Source of the DNA: Microglena sp. YARC
Lineage: Eukaryota; Chlorophyta; Chlorophyceae; Chlamydomonadales; Chlamydomonadaceae
Length of the DNA: 64,000 bases
Assembly (NCBI GenBank): GCA_022414725.1
Contig: CM039466.1
Coordinates: forward strand, 13,551,366 to 13,615,365
Direction: 5' to 3'
The first letter of the stretch is position 1. Every line of letters begins with the position of its first letter. The translations under genes were made by a program, and so were the position numbers. Shown here piece by piece: positions 43,290 through 54,942 of the stretch. The notes below the pieces were generated by a model, which did no database searches, was not told the DNA's origin, and was given only the letters and a program-made list of their open reading frames with translations.

Positions 43290-43775
43290 CACCTCACCAG
43301 CAGCCTGGGGTACGCGGATGACACCGCAGTCCTCACTGGAACGGTCGAGGACCTCCGCATCCAATGTGGTAAAGTCCAACTGTTCAGCACCTGGTCTGGC
43401 ATCCCTCTCAATGCTACCAAATGTGTGGTCAGTGGCATCCTTCACAAGACACACCCCTCAAACCCCACCCACACTGATATCCTCAAACAAAGACTCCAGG
43501 ACAAAATAGCCCTTGGAGACACATATGCCACTTATCAACCACCAGATATAGCCTACAAATACTTAGGAGTCCACATCTCTCTCACCCTCAACTGGAAAAC
43601 CCAACTGCATGCCACCCTTGACATTATCCACACCAAGGGCCTACATATACTCAACAAAGCTAAAAGCAGGGCAACCCCTGAACAATGCATACGCATAATC
43701 ACACAATGCATCAGAGCAGCCATCAAATACCCTATGATCGTAGCCCCTTCTCTCTCACAGACATCCACATTATAG
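43290..43775 (+). pseudogene. LINE plus copy, reverse transcriptase motif C and thumb
   Basis: The catalytic YADD is coded at 43311-43322 (LGYADDTAVL), followed by GIPLNATKCVVSGILH and KYLGVHISLTLNWKTQL (thumb). The first Met of this phase is only at 43425, but the homologous reading begins upstream. Confidence 0.7.
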
Positions 43776-44059
43776 ATAAAGCAGTACTTAAGACAGTCAA
43801 ACTGTGCAGCAGCCTTCCCATGTCCTTCCCCACTAGGGCACTACACCTGCCCAAAACAGAGGCAGGCCTAGGGATCTCCTCTCTCCTCACTGAATACACA
43901 CAAATTACTGCCTCTGCCCTCACCCACGCCATGAATGACACTGGACGCCTGGGCATACTAACCAAATCTCTCCTCACTAAAACCTTCAAAACTTTCCACA
44001 CTCTCACTCCAACCTCTCTCTCTCCCAAACTATTCCAATACTCATCTCTTGCCCGGTAA
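43750..44059 (+). pseudogene. LINE plus copy, post-RT region with nonsense codon
   Basis: Reads PFSLTDIHIIDKAVLKTVKL through YTQITASALTHAMND to SLAR, then TAA at 44057-44059, where the minus copy has Gln (SLARQLEII). The next frame (44174-45796) is in the same phase, so this is a single CAA-to-TAA change. Confidence 0.65.
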
Positions 44060-44173
44060 CTTCAACTCCTAGACCATTCAAACATCCAAATTACCTGGAA
44101 TGACACAGAACTCCTGGATAAGCTCAACATCCAATCAGTACTCCCTCAACCTGCTCACATCCCTGTCTCCCTT

Positions 44174-45796
44174 GTGACTCCCTTCCACGATCTAGGGATC
44201 TATACATACCACGACCTGGTTACTCCAGCAGGCACTCACCTTATCACTACCACGGATCTCCCTCTTATCACACAGGGCAAAGTCACAAAGCACCATCGGC
44301 GCTCCCTCAACCTCCTTACAGCACACCTCACTGGCAACAGCCCCGACCTGCTCCCCTCCTTCAGCCATGCCAACCCTCTTCCATTACCGCAGCGACAACT
44401 TACCTCGTCATACACCATCCCACCCAAACCGTCAGCCGATGCGCAGAACATGTTTGTCGCCCGCCCGGCCTCCACCCCAACTCAGCGCTACCCCACCAGC
44501 CGAGCGCAACCTCCTGTCAAGGAAGCGGACTACACAGCAGACCCTCTCCGAGACCTCAGCGGGGAACAATGGTGGGCGTGGACCACCTGCAACTCCACAG
44601 CCGAATGGAACGCCAACGTCGACCACTACGGTAAAGCATGGGGCAACAATGAAGCCGCGACAACCTGGGCATCCCGCCTTCACCTCTGCAAGGCCATCAT
44701 CCGCGGCCCAGCCAAGCCCTTCTTTAAGCACTACAACATCACTAAGGTCTCCAACCCTGATCTTCTCAAGGCAGCAATGCTCCACCCTACCCCTGGATCC
44801 CCATCCCCCCCTACCCGTCTCCTTCACCTCACCTATGGTAACCAGTACAAACCCCTCAGCATCACCAGCTGGCGCAGCAAACGGACCATGGACACTAGGG
44901 ACACCAGCATCACCACCACTGCCCACCTCCAATGGGCCCCCATCACCATGCACAACGACCATATCAGTCAATACACCCAAATTGGTTACACTATCCTTCA
45001 CAGTAACCCAATTACTCCCACCACCTCTGAGGTCCACTGGAAACCACAACCATACCACACCACCCACCTCATCACTATGCTGGGCCAATCCACCTATGAC
45101 ACCCTTCTCCAGGCCTTCAAAGACACACCCACCACCACAACCCATCTTAACCCCAGAAGAGACTCCCACCTTACTAACTCCCAGCAACAGGGACAATGGG
45201 CCACTACACCTGGCTTCAACGCTGATAACCATGCCCTTGTCCACGAACTTCTTCACATAGACACTCATGACCGAAACCCTACCTGGGACATCCAATCACC
45301 ACTCAAACACACAGCCCAAACTGGCATCCTCACTGGCTCAGAAGGCCATCAAACCCACACGCATGCAGACACTACATTCCTCTATAACCCCACCGGGAAA
45401 TGTGTGGGTCATAGTACCAACACCCTTCTCACCTCCCTCCACACACACTATGAATACAATAAAACTACACGCCCTTCAACTTGGAACCAACTCACACTAG
45501 GAGGATTCCTACCTGACCTTGCAGCCCTATACACCAGACACAAGGACACCCCTGCCTCCACCTACACTCTTCCCCCAGCCCTGCACCAAGCTAACCTACA
45601 CCTCAACATCACCCATCACCGCACTGCTACCCCACTCAACCTAGATTCTGCCTATGAAGAATTTTCCTCCATGAACCCAGCTGACCAGCTCTTTGGAGCC
45701 AACGGGGATCTCTTCCACAGCATCTGGACAGGGGATCACTGGTGGACATCCCTACCTCCATCACCGATGCACACAAGGCACTCAGGTGGGCTCTAG
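44174..45796 (+). pseudogene. LINE plus copy, linker between RT and RNase H
   Basis: 540 codons in phase with the preceding part. It matches the minus copy in PFHDLGIYTYHDLVTPAGTH, LLHLTYGNQYKPL, LQWAPITMHNDHI and NADNHALVHELLHIDTHDR. Residues 80-210 (near 44400-44780) carry a GC-rich stretch with WWAWTTCNSTAEWN that is absent from the minus copy. The function of this linker is unknown. Confidence 0.6.
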
Positions 45797-46182
45797 CCAG
45801 TGCTGACCACGCAGAAGCACAACACATCCCAACATGCACTGTCTTACTCATCCCAGACAACTATAATGCCCCCTACAAGAAACTATTGCACCACCCCTGG
45901 ATCCATCACGTGGACTCCAGACCTTTCTCTGAAATCTACAGCACCTCTGAAACCTGGCTAGGGGGCAAACATCACAACCCTACCTCCTCCCACAAGCTCC
46001 ACATTCTCATCATCAGCAACCCAAGCAGCCAACCTGAATACCTAAACCGTCTCCAGGGGTTCAAAGACATCTGGTCACAGCACATGCTCAGCATCTCACC
46101 CTACTGGGAACCACATAACCTCCCTGCACATCCTACCCTTACCTCTTCAGACACACAAAATCACCTACCCCAGGACTCTTAA
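45742..46182 (+). pseudogene. LINE plus copy, pre-RNase H segment
   Basis: Continues in a new phase: MDIPTSITDAHKALRWALASADHAEAQ, LLHHPWIHHVDSRP and SETWLGGKHHNPTSSHKLHIL. The same series occurs in the minus copy at 41000-41570. Confidence 0.6.
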
Positions 46183-46279
46183 ATCCCTCACTACCCTGCC
46201 CTGGCAGCCTACCACCCACCACTGCCCCCCTCTGCTCCCCACAGTTATCTACCCCTGCCACTACCCAGCCACACCTACC

Positions 46280-46828
46280 CTAGGTCTGCAGGTCTATACT
46301 GATGGCAGCCTGATCAAGGGAGCCCCTGGCACCCCCAGCAAAATAGGTGCAGGGGTCTACATACCTGTGGCTGGTATGAGCTATTCCATTAACCCAGGAG
46401 GCCAAGGCGCCACCAGAACTAACAACCGGGCTGAATTAGTGGCCATCCATCAAGCCATAGCACGCATTGACTATAATACTGACCTCACCCTGCACACTGA
46501 CAGCCTCTGCTCACTCCAACTCATTAACAAAATGATTCAAGATCCTATTACCTCTACACGTTCTCTTCACTCTGAACTCCTGCATTCTATTCGCACTCAC
46601 CTTGTCCAACGCATTCTGGCAGGATCACACACTACCCTCTGCAAAGTACGCTCACACACTGGCATATTGGGCAATGATAGAGCAGATGCACTAGCACGCA
46701 ATGCAGCCACCAACCCAGCATCTGTACGATACACCGACACCACTGGAGAACAACCCCGCCACAACACCTATTGGCCCACTGTCCAACCCCCCTGCACACC
46801 TCTTGGCACAACTCCCCACGAGCCTTAG
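46280..46828 (+). pseudogene. rnhA-like: LINE plus copy, RNase H
   Basis: The homologous reading starts before the first Met (46367). Catalytic positions are the Asp of VYTDGSLIKG, the Glu of NNRAELVAIHQ, the Asp of LHTDSLCSLQ and the Asp of GNDRADALARN. All four acidic residues are present. The phase is lost near 46800. Confidence 0.75.
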
Positions 46829-46934
46829 CACCTAACCTCACCAACGGGATCAGTCTTAACCTTCCCACTAGCTGCCACCTCGGACAACATCCCTCAAAGG
46901 CATATATGCCACCACCTGGGCTGATAACACCCCC

Positions 46935-47735
46935 TTGCATCTACCCCACTCCAGCAATAAATTCTGGACATCCTCTCACATCACCCTCAAAACTAAGTTC
47001 TGCATCCTCAAGGCCAGATGGGGCCGACTATGGAACAAGAAGCTTGCCTATCGCTGGAAGATGCCCTATGCTAACAACCCCAACCCTGCCACCTCCCCCA
47101 CATGCCCTATTTGTACCACCCACGAGGACGGAGCTGGCCACATTCTTGCTGGCTGCACACACGCCACCTTCAAGGGCATGTACATCAAGCGTCATGACGC
47201 AGCTGTCCACTTACTGCACAAGGCCATCAGCAAAGGCGCCCTTGGATCCCGCCGCGTTATCATGGACGCAGGTAGGCTGGAGGACCTCCCCCGCGGAGTC
47301 CTTGGCAAAACACTGCCTGACTGGTTACGCCCTCCCTCCATCTCAGCAGAGATCTGGCCCAAACTGAGGCCAGATCTCGCCATCCTGCCCGAGGTGGACT
47401 CACCCACCATTGCTGCTGACAAGGAAATCTGGATTCTAGAGCTGGGATACTGCTCTGACACCAACCATGCCACTAAGGCAGAGGATAAACATGCCCAACA
47501 CACCCAGTTGGTGGCCGGCCTAAGACTAGCTGGCTACCTTGTTCACTACCTAGTTGTTACCATTGGTACCACTGGCACCATCCCCAGAACCTTTGTGACC
47601 TCCATGACCACCCTTGGTCTTACCAATTTAGAAATTCTTACATTAGCAGACCAGCTGCACCACCACTCTGTTGACAGCTTTCAGACTATTTTACAATGTC
47701 GTAGATTCATGGAACACCACCCCGCCGGAGATTAA
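46935..47735 (+). pseudogene. LINE plus copy, zinc motif and restriction-like endonuclease
   Basis: 266 codons. A CCHC motif CPICTTHEDGAGHILAGC (47103-47156) is followed by KRHDAAVHLL, corresponding to the R-H-D/N signature, and by LRPDLAIL (47366) and WILELGYCSDTN (47439), the PD...E core. This order is that of the restriction-like endonucleases of R2, R4 and Dualen elements. The C-terminus GTIPRTFVTSMTTLGL ... RRFMEHHPAGD closes the element protein at TAA. Confidence 0.75.
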
Positions 47736-47936
47736 CATTTTTTGGTCCAGCTAGTGCCACCCACGTGACTGACTGAAATGACTCTCAGTCAGTTACGGGT
47801 GGGATCACAACTAGTACTGGATATTTTTTGTGTTTATCTATGGTGACTACAGCTAGCTTCTGCGTACGCTGTGGTGTCCTTAATCTCACGTCCCTAGAGT
47901 ATTTATATTTCTTGGATGTAACAATTTCAATTTCAA
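47736..47936 (+). other. LINE plus copy 3' UTR and tail
   Basis: 200 bases from the stop to the AATTTC-repeat tail. GTGACTGACTGAAATGAC / CTCAGTCAGTTACG can form a hairpin near 47765-47797. No coding potential. Confidence 0.6.
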
Positions 47937-47948
47937 TTTTGTTTAAGA

Positions 47949-49743
47949 GAGGTGAGCCTGTCGTTGGGAATGTGCCCAAGACAGTGACCTGTGGGGTTAT
48001 AAAGATATGAAGCGTTGGTATGTGTGTGTGTGTATTGGTCATCCAAAGTAGTTAGGATGCCTGTTTGTATAATGTAGGCGGAGGGTGGTTGAATGTCCCA
48101 GTCTGGGTGCCTGTCGTGTGTGTCGATGTGTAAAAGTTTGTGAACTAGATTATGATTGTCAGCATTAAATCCTGGGGAGATGGCCCATTGGCCTTGTTGC
48201 TGGAGGTTATTGAGGTGGATGTCCTTCCTGGGATTGAGGTGTGTGGTTATCGGAGGAGTGGTTTTAAAGGTGTGGGTTAATTGATCATATGCTGGTTGTC
48301 CCACCAGTTCAACAAGGTGAGCCGCATGGTGAGATTGAGGCTTCCAGTGTATGGTGGAGGTAGTGGAGGTAAGAGGTGTGCAGTGGTGGATGCTGTACCC
48401 CATGCGTGTGTAGGAGTTGATATGGTCGTTGTGCATGATGGTTGGGGCCCATTGGACGTGGACAACGGTGGTGGTGGCAGGTTTGTCGTCGTTGTAAGAG
48501 CGCTTGCCCCGCCAGCTCGTAATGTGCAGGGCTCTGTATTGAGATCCGTAAGTAAGGTGAAGCAGGCGCGCCGGAGGTACAGGTGCGCTGCTGGCTGGGG
48601 ATGTCATGGCCTCGCGGATCCTGTCTGTCGTGTTCTGCGAGATTGCGTAGCCAGGCGCAAGTTGCCTGTGGGAGAGGGGGAGTGGGTCAGAGTGAGTTGG
48701 AGGAATGACGGTTTGGAGGGAGGAGAGGTGTGCGGTGAGGCGGTTCAGGGATCGTTTGTGGTGTTTAGTAATTTTGTGTGAAGTAATAAGAGAGAGGTCT
48801 GTAGTGCTGATAAGATGAGTTCCCATGGGGGTGACCAGGTCGTGGTATGAGTAGATGTCCAGGTCGTGAAAAGGAGTCATGAGTGAGATAGGGATTGCCT
48901 GTGGTGGAAGAGGGAGAGAGTGTATGTGAAGTTTGTCAAGAAGTTCTGTGTCATTCCAAGAAATTGTTATGTCAGATTTTTTAATAATTTCCAGCTGGCG
49001 GGCTAGGGACATATATTTAAGTTGCTTGCTGGAGAGAGAGAGAGGATCTAGAGTGGTCATGGTGAAGGTTGATTTGTCAAAAAGAGCCCTGGTGAGAATT
49101 CCCAGGTGACCTTGGTCGTTCATGGACTGGGTGAGGGCTGTTGCAGTTATCTGAGTATATTCAGTGAGTAGAGAGGGCACCCCTAGTCCTGCCTCTGTTT
49201 TAGGGAGGTGGAGTGCTCTTGTCGGAAAGGATCTAAGAAGAGTGCAGCAGAGTTTAACTGTTTTTAATACTGCTCTGTCAATGACATGAATGTCGGTTAG
49301 TGAGAAGGGAGCCACTATCATAGGATATTTAATAGCTGCTCTGACACATTGTGAGATTATTCGTAGACATTGGGTGGGGGTTGCCCTATTTTTAGCTTTA
49401 GTAAGGATACTCAAGCCTTTGTTGTGGATGGTTTCAATAGTAGAGTGGAGTTGAGTTTTCCAATTTAAGGTAAGTGAGATGTGAACCCCCAGGTATGTAT
49501 AGGCTTGGTCTGGCGGCTGGTAGATAGCATAGGAATTTCCTAAAGGATTTTTTTTTAGCCTTTGTTTGAGAGTGTTGTTGTGAGTAGGTTGTGAGGGGTG
49601 TGATTTGTGGATTATGCCGCTAACCACACATTTAGTGGGATTAAGGGGGATGCCCGACCAGATACTAAAAGTTTGAACTTTACCACATTGGATGCGAAGG
49701 TCTTCTGAGCTGCCGGTTAGGACGGCAGTGTCGTCAGCATACC
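47949..49743 (-). pseudogene. LINE minus copy, RT motif C, thumb and linker
   Basis: YADD is coded at 49730-49741. From 49627 a frame of about 560 codons holds MVSGIIHKSHPS, YTYLGVHISLTLNWKTQL, SLARQLEIIKKSDI, NDTELLDKLHIH and FNADNHNLVHKLLHIDTHDR. It ends LTSLKQN at the insertion point of the plus LINE. It is the longest unbroken piece of the linker and shows Gln where the plus copy has TAA. Confidence 0.7.
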
Positions 49744-49763
49744 CCAGGCTGCTAGTGTGGTTT

Positions 49764-50411
49764 TCATCTGCTGTTGTGGGGGGTAGGGATGCTGCTCTGT
49801 ATCCTCGTCCTCCAGAACGGAGCCATCTGTGTAGGGGTTCTAGAAAAATAATGAAGAGTAAGGGGGAGAGAGTCTCCCTGTATAGTGCCCCTAGTGATGG
49901 GGATAGGGGAGCCAGATGTGTTGTTGAGGAGGATATGTGTAGTAGAGTTTGTGTAAATTCCTTTAATTGTATCTATAGTGTCATGGGTATAGCCCAAGTT
50001 GTGCATAATGCAGAGAAGTTTTTGGTGATCAATCATGTTGAAGGCAGAGCTAAAGTCAAAGTAGGCAGCATAAAGGTCCTGATGGAAGAGGGCAGCATCC
50101 TCAATGTTGTGGAGTAGGGTCAGGAGTTGTCTATAGGTACTTTTGTCTTTTCTGAAACCCTCCTGGCAGGCACTAAGAATGTGATTGGTTTCAGAGTAGG
50201 TAGTAATAGTGTTGGTAACAAGGGAGGTCCAGAGTTTGGCTACAGCATTGTTAAGGCCTATTGGCATGTAATTTTGAGGTAAGCAGGGATCTGATTTTTT
50301 GTAGAGCATGACTGTGTGGGAGATTTTCCAGCAGTCTGGTGTTTCTCCCAGGATCCATACTAGCTGCATGAGTTTGTGTATGGTGAGGTGCATTTCCTGT
50401 GGGAGGCACAT
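49764..50411 (-). pseudogene. LINE minus copy, reverse transcriptase palm
   Basis: MCLPQEMHLTIHKLMQLVWI, YKKSDPCLPQNYMPIGLNNA, FRKDKSTYRQLL, motif A AAYFDFSSAFNMID and motif B TRGTIQGDSL. A frameshift after DSL (reads PLTLHYF instead of SPLLFI) ends the homologous part near 49860. Confidence 0.75.
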
Positions 50412-50611
50412 AAGTAGTTCATTAGGTATGCCGTCTGGGCCTGTGGCTTTGTTAGTGGAGAGTTTCCTGATGCAGTCATCATAGGTGGTTGAGGAGGAGA
50501 GATAGGTGTACGGGGAGGCAGTGGTTTGTATGGAGTTGGCTGGAGTTTCAAGGTGGTATTAGTCTGTGTGTGTTTCCCTTCGAGGGGGAGTGGCATGTCG
50601 GTTATAATCAT
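50360..50611 (-). pseudogene. LINE minus copy, RT fingers
   Basis: A short frame overlapping its neighbours. The reading LTKPQAQTAYLMNYLCASHRKC is a shifted version of the ATGPDGIPNELL region, whose correct phase is interrupted here. It bridges the two longer frames with two phase changes. Confidence 0.5.
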
Positions 50612-50691
50612 CTGAGATGGGTGGTGTGGGAGGTGACATAAGTTTACCCATGTGTTTGGTCAAAACTTCCAGGAGACCCTGGGTACTGGTG

Positions 50692-53013
50692 CTAAGTGTG
50701 TTCGAGGATGCGTCCAGTAGGGCAGTGGGTGTGTGTGTAATTTTCAGGAGAGAAAATATACCTGTGAGTTTGTCGTGCCTGTGTGCTGAGGCGGCGTCTG
50801 AATTTCTTGATGGAGGCAGTTGCTCTCTCCTCTTTGAGTGCAGCCTGCGTGTGACGTAGTTCTGTAATACTTTGTTGAATATCAGCAGTTAGAGAGAGGC
50901 AGTAGTCTGGGAGTAGTAAGTTTTGTAGGTGTTGTTGTATTTTAATTTTAGTGGTAGGTGAGTATGTACCTGCCGTATGAGGTGTGCTTCTGAGCTCCAT
51001 GTATTGTTGTTGGTCAAGGTGGGTGGAGGCTGTTCGAAGTGCTTTAATGTGTTTAATATGGTAGTTAAGACGTCTGTAAGTTTTAGCAGTTTGTCTGGGC
51101 AAGAAAATTCCTGGTGTGCTAGACTTAGTGGGGCAGATGTCAGTCATGATGGAAAGAGCTTGGTGTAGAGTGATCATGAGATGATCTGCCATGCTGTTAA
51201 GATTTTCTGGCATGGTGGCTGTGAGTTCTTGTCTAATAGATTGGATGTGTGCAGATGTTTTATCTTCTCCCAGTAAAGTTTGTGCTATAGTCCAGGCTTT
51301 ATTTATGTTGATGTGGCAGTGTTGGAATTGATGGAGAAATTTATTTGAGATTGCCTCTTTGGCTTTGGCCATGTCCTGTTGCTTGAGAGGGAGTTGCAGT
51401 TGGGGTGTTGGATTGTGAGGTGGTGTGTCAAGGTTGGGAGGAGGAAAGAGAGAGGAGGTAATTTGTTGTTCCAGGGTCAAGTGGTCAAGTGTGTCTCCCA
51501 TTTGGTGTGTGGTTTCTGTCACCATGGTTGCAGGTGGGGGGTTGATGAGAATGATGTCATCTATCCTGCTGCTGTAGGAGGTGTTGTCTGAGTAAGTATG
51601 GGGACGTGGAGATGGTTGGATGTGAATTGAATATTTATTAAGATGCTGGTAGTGAGGCTGATCCTCCAGGTGATGGACTGTGTTGCTTCTATCAGTAAGG
51701 TAGTAGGCTGCATTCCAGTCTCCCCCTGCAATATAGTGGTGAGAGGGGTTCTGGGATATGATGTAGTGGATGTGTTCATAGATGTGGGCTCTTTTGGCAG
51801 GATCATTGCAGGGCATGTAGACACCTAGGATGTGAGTGATGTTGTTAATAGTTTGATGAGTGAGATGACCAGCTATGTCAGTGGGGATTTCATGTTTAAT
51901 GAGGTGTGAAGTAAGAGTCTTTTTGATAAGTGTGATGACTCCAGCTGAGCGGGTAACAATGTTGTCTGCATTGGTAGCTTGCTTTATGGTTTTGCTGCTG
52001 TGATGAAAGTGGTAGTCAGAGAGGTCTTGTTTGATCATATTAATTATTCCTGTATTGTTGGAGGTGAGTTTTGTTTCGGTGAGAATAGCAATGTCTGGCT
52101 CATTAGTTCGAATATGGTCATAGAGTGTTTCCCAGGATGAGAAAATGCCTCTGCAGTTGGAAGTGATAATGTTAGTGAGATAGAGTGCAGTTTGCTGTTG
52201 TTCAACAGGATGTGGAGTAGTATGAGTAATTTTAAGTCTTTTCGTTGGGAGGGTTTTGGTGGTGAGTCTGGAAGGAGCAGGTTTCTTGGTAGGAGGTTCT
52301 GCCCCAAAAATTCTGCACTGACGGAACTTAGTGAAGTCAGGAAGGACAACTTTGCTAGGTATAGGGAGAGGTGTGTTGTGCATCTGGTGTGTGCAGGTGT
52401 GTGAGCGTTTTGTAGTTAAATTATTTTTCTTTGCAGGAGATATTTTTTGTTTTGATTTGGGAGGTTCCTCATCGTCAGAGACTAAGTAAATAGTTTCTGT
52501 GAGGTCTTTTTGATTTAAAGAGGGAAAATCTATGGGATCTTCTTGATCTGATAAGGTGGAGTCTAGGAGATCTGAGAAAGTTAGATCTGAGAAGTTATCC
52601 TGATCTGGTAAGTTGTGATCTGTGAGTTCTGCAGACCCTGGGAAAGTTATGTAATCCATACTGTGGGGAGAGTCAGGATGGTTATGAGTGGGTATGGTGT
52701 TACTAGTAGAGGGGATCATGTCAACAGTCTCCCTAATAGGGTGGCCTGGTGTGTGGTTAATTTCTGGTTGAAAAGGGTGTGAAAGGAAGGAGAGTGATGT
52801 TTTGGTAAGAGTGTAGATGTGCCCTTGGAGTTTTATCCAATCTTGTGAGTGGAGAAGACTAGGGCCGTTGTGTTCAGAGTTCATGTCCCACCACTTACCA
52901 TTAATTTGCTTAATGGTGATAGCATGTCCATATCCACAGTTGTAGTGGAGGATAAACCTTGAGCAGCTGGGAGGAAGCCGAGATAAAATTTGCTGTTTAG
53001 TGCTGCCAGGCAT
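50692..53013 (-). pseudogene. LINE minus copy, protease His/Asn part and apurinic-type endonuclease
   Basis: A 773-codon frame, open upstream of its first Met. Residues 20-50 read RFILHY, GHAITIKQINGKWWDMNSE and GPSLL, resembling the His and Asn half of a Josephin-like cysteine protease. An acidic linker follows to about residue 270. The endonuclease runs from about 285 to 540: SNCRGI, IAILTETKL (Glu), GVYMPCND, AGGDWNAAY (Asp, Asn), SSRIDDIIL and DTLDHLTLE (Asp, His). All usual catalytic positions are visible. A 230-residue linker leads toward the reverse transcriptase. Confidence 0.75.
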
Positions 53014-53048
53014 AATTCCTGCAGAGTAATTCTCAGATGTGTCTTCAG

Positions 53049-54942
53049 TTATTGGTGTAGTAGGGGAGGATGAGATGGAGTATATGTTTGTGAGTTCCTG
53101 TGGCCAGTGAGAGAGCCTAAGTGAGATTTCCTGTTAGCCAGGTAATAGTTGACTAAAGGGATAGTGTAGTTACCGGTTAGTTTGTTGAAATAGCAACGTT
53201 CTAGGTCCCACTCATGTTGAGTGTAGTTAGTGACGTGTGTGTTGAGGTTTATGGAGAACTGTAGGACCTCTTTGTAGTCCAGGGCCTTGTATCCGAGGTA
53301 GGCGTTAATAGAATGAACTTGACAGTGACAGTCTATTTGGGGTTCCCAATAGCTAGAGCTGTTTACAGGAGTGGAACGAAGTCTGGAAGTAGGTCTACCT
53401 CCCCTAGGAGCTGTATCCCAGGTGGGATGAGTCAAGGTTCTAAAGTCCTGAGTACAGGATTTCCTATTAGGTTCACAGCTAGAATTCTGCTTTGCAGAGG
53501 AATTAAGAGGAAGGAAGCTGTTCACGATTGACTTATCAATAGTGGGTGTACTCTGTACTGTTGTCAAAAGCTTGGTACACCCTATGATCCAACAAGTAGC
53601 CATAAGGAGAGGAACAATCAGAAGAGTGCTATAAAGGTCTATGACTAAAAAGCAGGGGATCATAAAGGGTGCACAATAAATCCCTATGGCTTCTTCCAGA
53701 CCGTCTTCTTGGTCATCTCCTTCCACTGATTGTTGGGAGCTGGCTGTCTCCTGGGCTGGCTGGGTCCAGCTGCTGGGGCAGGGGTGGCTGCCTGTGAAAT
53801 TAAAAGTATAGTTATGTAGCTGCTGGCTGTCAAAACGGGAACTGCAGGGGGAGAGGTTTTTATAGTGGTTTACCTGAAGGGGGGTGTAAGTATGGAGCAG
53901 TTCCATCCAGGTGGTAGGACCTTCCGGGTTAGGAGCAAGTCCAATCCCTGGGTGGAGAGCAAGGTCAAGCTCAGCGTTAGCCGTGGGCCATGGGGCAGGC
54001 ATTCCATAGGGCTTGGCTTTGGCCAGGGAGGAGAGGGCATGGAAGAACCTAGTCACATTCTGCCCATAGGAGGAGATGTCGAGGCGGTTCTGAATCTCCT
54101 TCCAGCTGGCCAGGTCAGCACCAAAATTGGTAGGGTCAAGGGGGACAACCCTGCCAGTGCTGTCCTGGCCAATTTCCCTTGCAATGATGTAGCCAGCCAG
54201 GGCTACCCAGTCTGGGAGGTTGTCCTTCTTGGTAGGGTCCAGGTCAGGCATGAAGCCAGGACGGAAGTAGAACTGGATGCCGTTGACTTTGACTTGGCCT
54301 TTGCAGCAGACAAATGCTGTGAGGACATGTAGTCTGCTGGACAGGAGGATGCGGATGCCCCTCTTGGTAGCCAGTTGGACTTCGTAGTTTGAGAGCAGTC
54401 TCAGAGGGATGAGCTCCCTGGTGTACAGTGCGTGCTCTGGGGCAGTAGCCTGATCCCTGGTTTCAGCATTCCAATAGGAGAGGGAGAAGTGGTCCAGGTT
54501 GTCAACCGTGGAGTCACAGCACTGCTTGTTGTCCATGAGGTCAATGGTTGCCTTGCACAGCCGATTCACCTCCGTGGTGAAGTCCATCATGCATCTGAGG
54601 GCAGTGTTGGCCTCAGTCTTCAGAATCAAGGAAGAGTTGCAGACATCAGAAGGAATCTTGGAGTGAGTAAAATAGGCAGAGAAGTGCATGTTGGAGATGT
54701 AGAGGGGAAGGAAGGATTCAAAGTGTTCCTTGTCCTCTTGAGTTGCAAAGTGCAACTCTTCAGTAACCCTGCCGTCTCTCCCAGTCTTCGAGTATCTGAA
54801 GTTGAGAAGCCTAAGGGCCGACACTTGGTCCTCACATTCCTCAAACTCTGCAGCCATGCGCAGGATGTTCTCCAGCTTGGGAAACCATGCTGGCTTCTCA
54901 GGCTGGGACCTCCAGTTGGTTTTAAGGTAGTGAACCTGCTGC
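53049..54942 (-). pseudogene. LINE minus copy, upstream ORF ending in protease Cys motif
   Basis: About 630 codons cut at the right by the Gypsy LTR. The apparent start codon at 54962 lies inside that LTR, so the real start is missing. Residues 1-400 match nothing I know. A hydrophobic stretch (PFMIPCFLVIDLYSTLLIVP, then LLMATCWIIG) near residue 435-470 could span a membrane. Near the C-terminus DCHCQVHSINAYLGYKALDY (53306-53330) fits the catalytic Cys helix of Josephin-like proteases (C-x-x-H-x-x-N). The frame ends at TAA 53049-53051, and the protease continues in another phase at 53013. Confidence 0.6.

Larger units (their letters stand above)
41739..47936 (+). mobile_element. Dualen/RandI-like LINE, plus copy, 5'-truncated
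   Basis: Inserted in the minus LINE and flanked by TTTTGTTTAAGA on both sides (41727-41738 and 47937-47948). The two halves of the minus LINE protein rejoin in frame order across it (TSLKQN then YDHFKN). The copy starts in the linker before the reverse transcriptase, so the protease-like region and the first endonuclease are missing, as expected for 5' truncation during target-primed reverse transcription. It ends with the AATTTC tail and carries several frameshifts and at least one nonsense change. Confidence 0.85.
38408..54942 (-). mobile_element. Dualen/RandI-like LINE, minus copy, interrupted
   Basis: The element reads from 54942 (where the Gypsy LTR cuts it) to a 3' tail near 38408 (GTAACAATTTCAATTTCAA on the minus strand). 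Along it lie a long ORF ending in a cysteine-protease-like motif, an apurinic-type endonuclease, a reverse transcriptase, an RNase H and a restriction-like endonuclease. It is interrupted by the plus-strand LINE (41739-47936) and by a 723-bp insert (39984-40706), and carries several frameshifts. The combination of two endonucleases, RNase H and a cysteine protease is that of Dualen from Chlamydomonas. Confidence 0.75.

Noticed and set aside
44236..45295. Long minus-strand frames opposite the plus LINE (for example 44432-45295)
   Set aside because: They are shadows of the LINE coding strand; no homologous reading exists in the other LINE copy.
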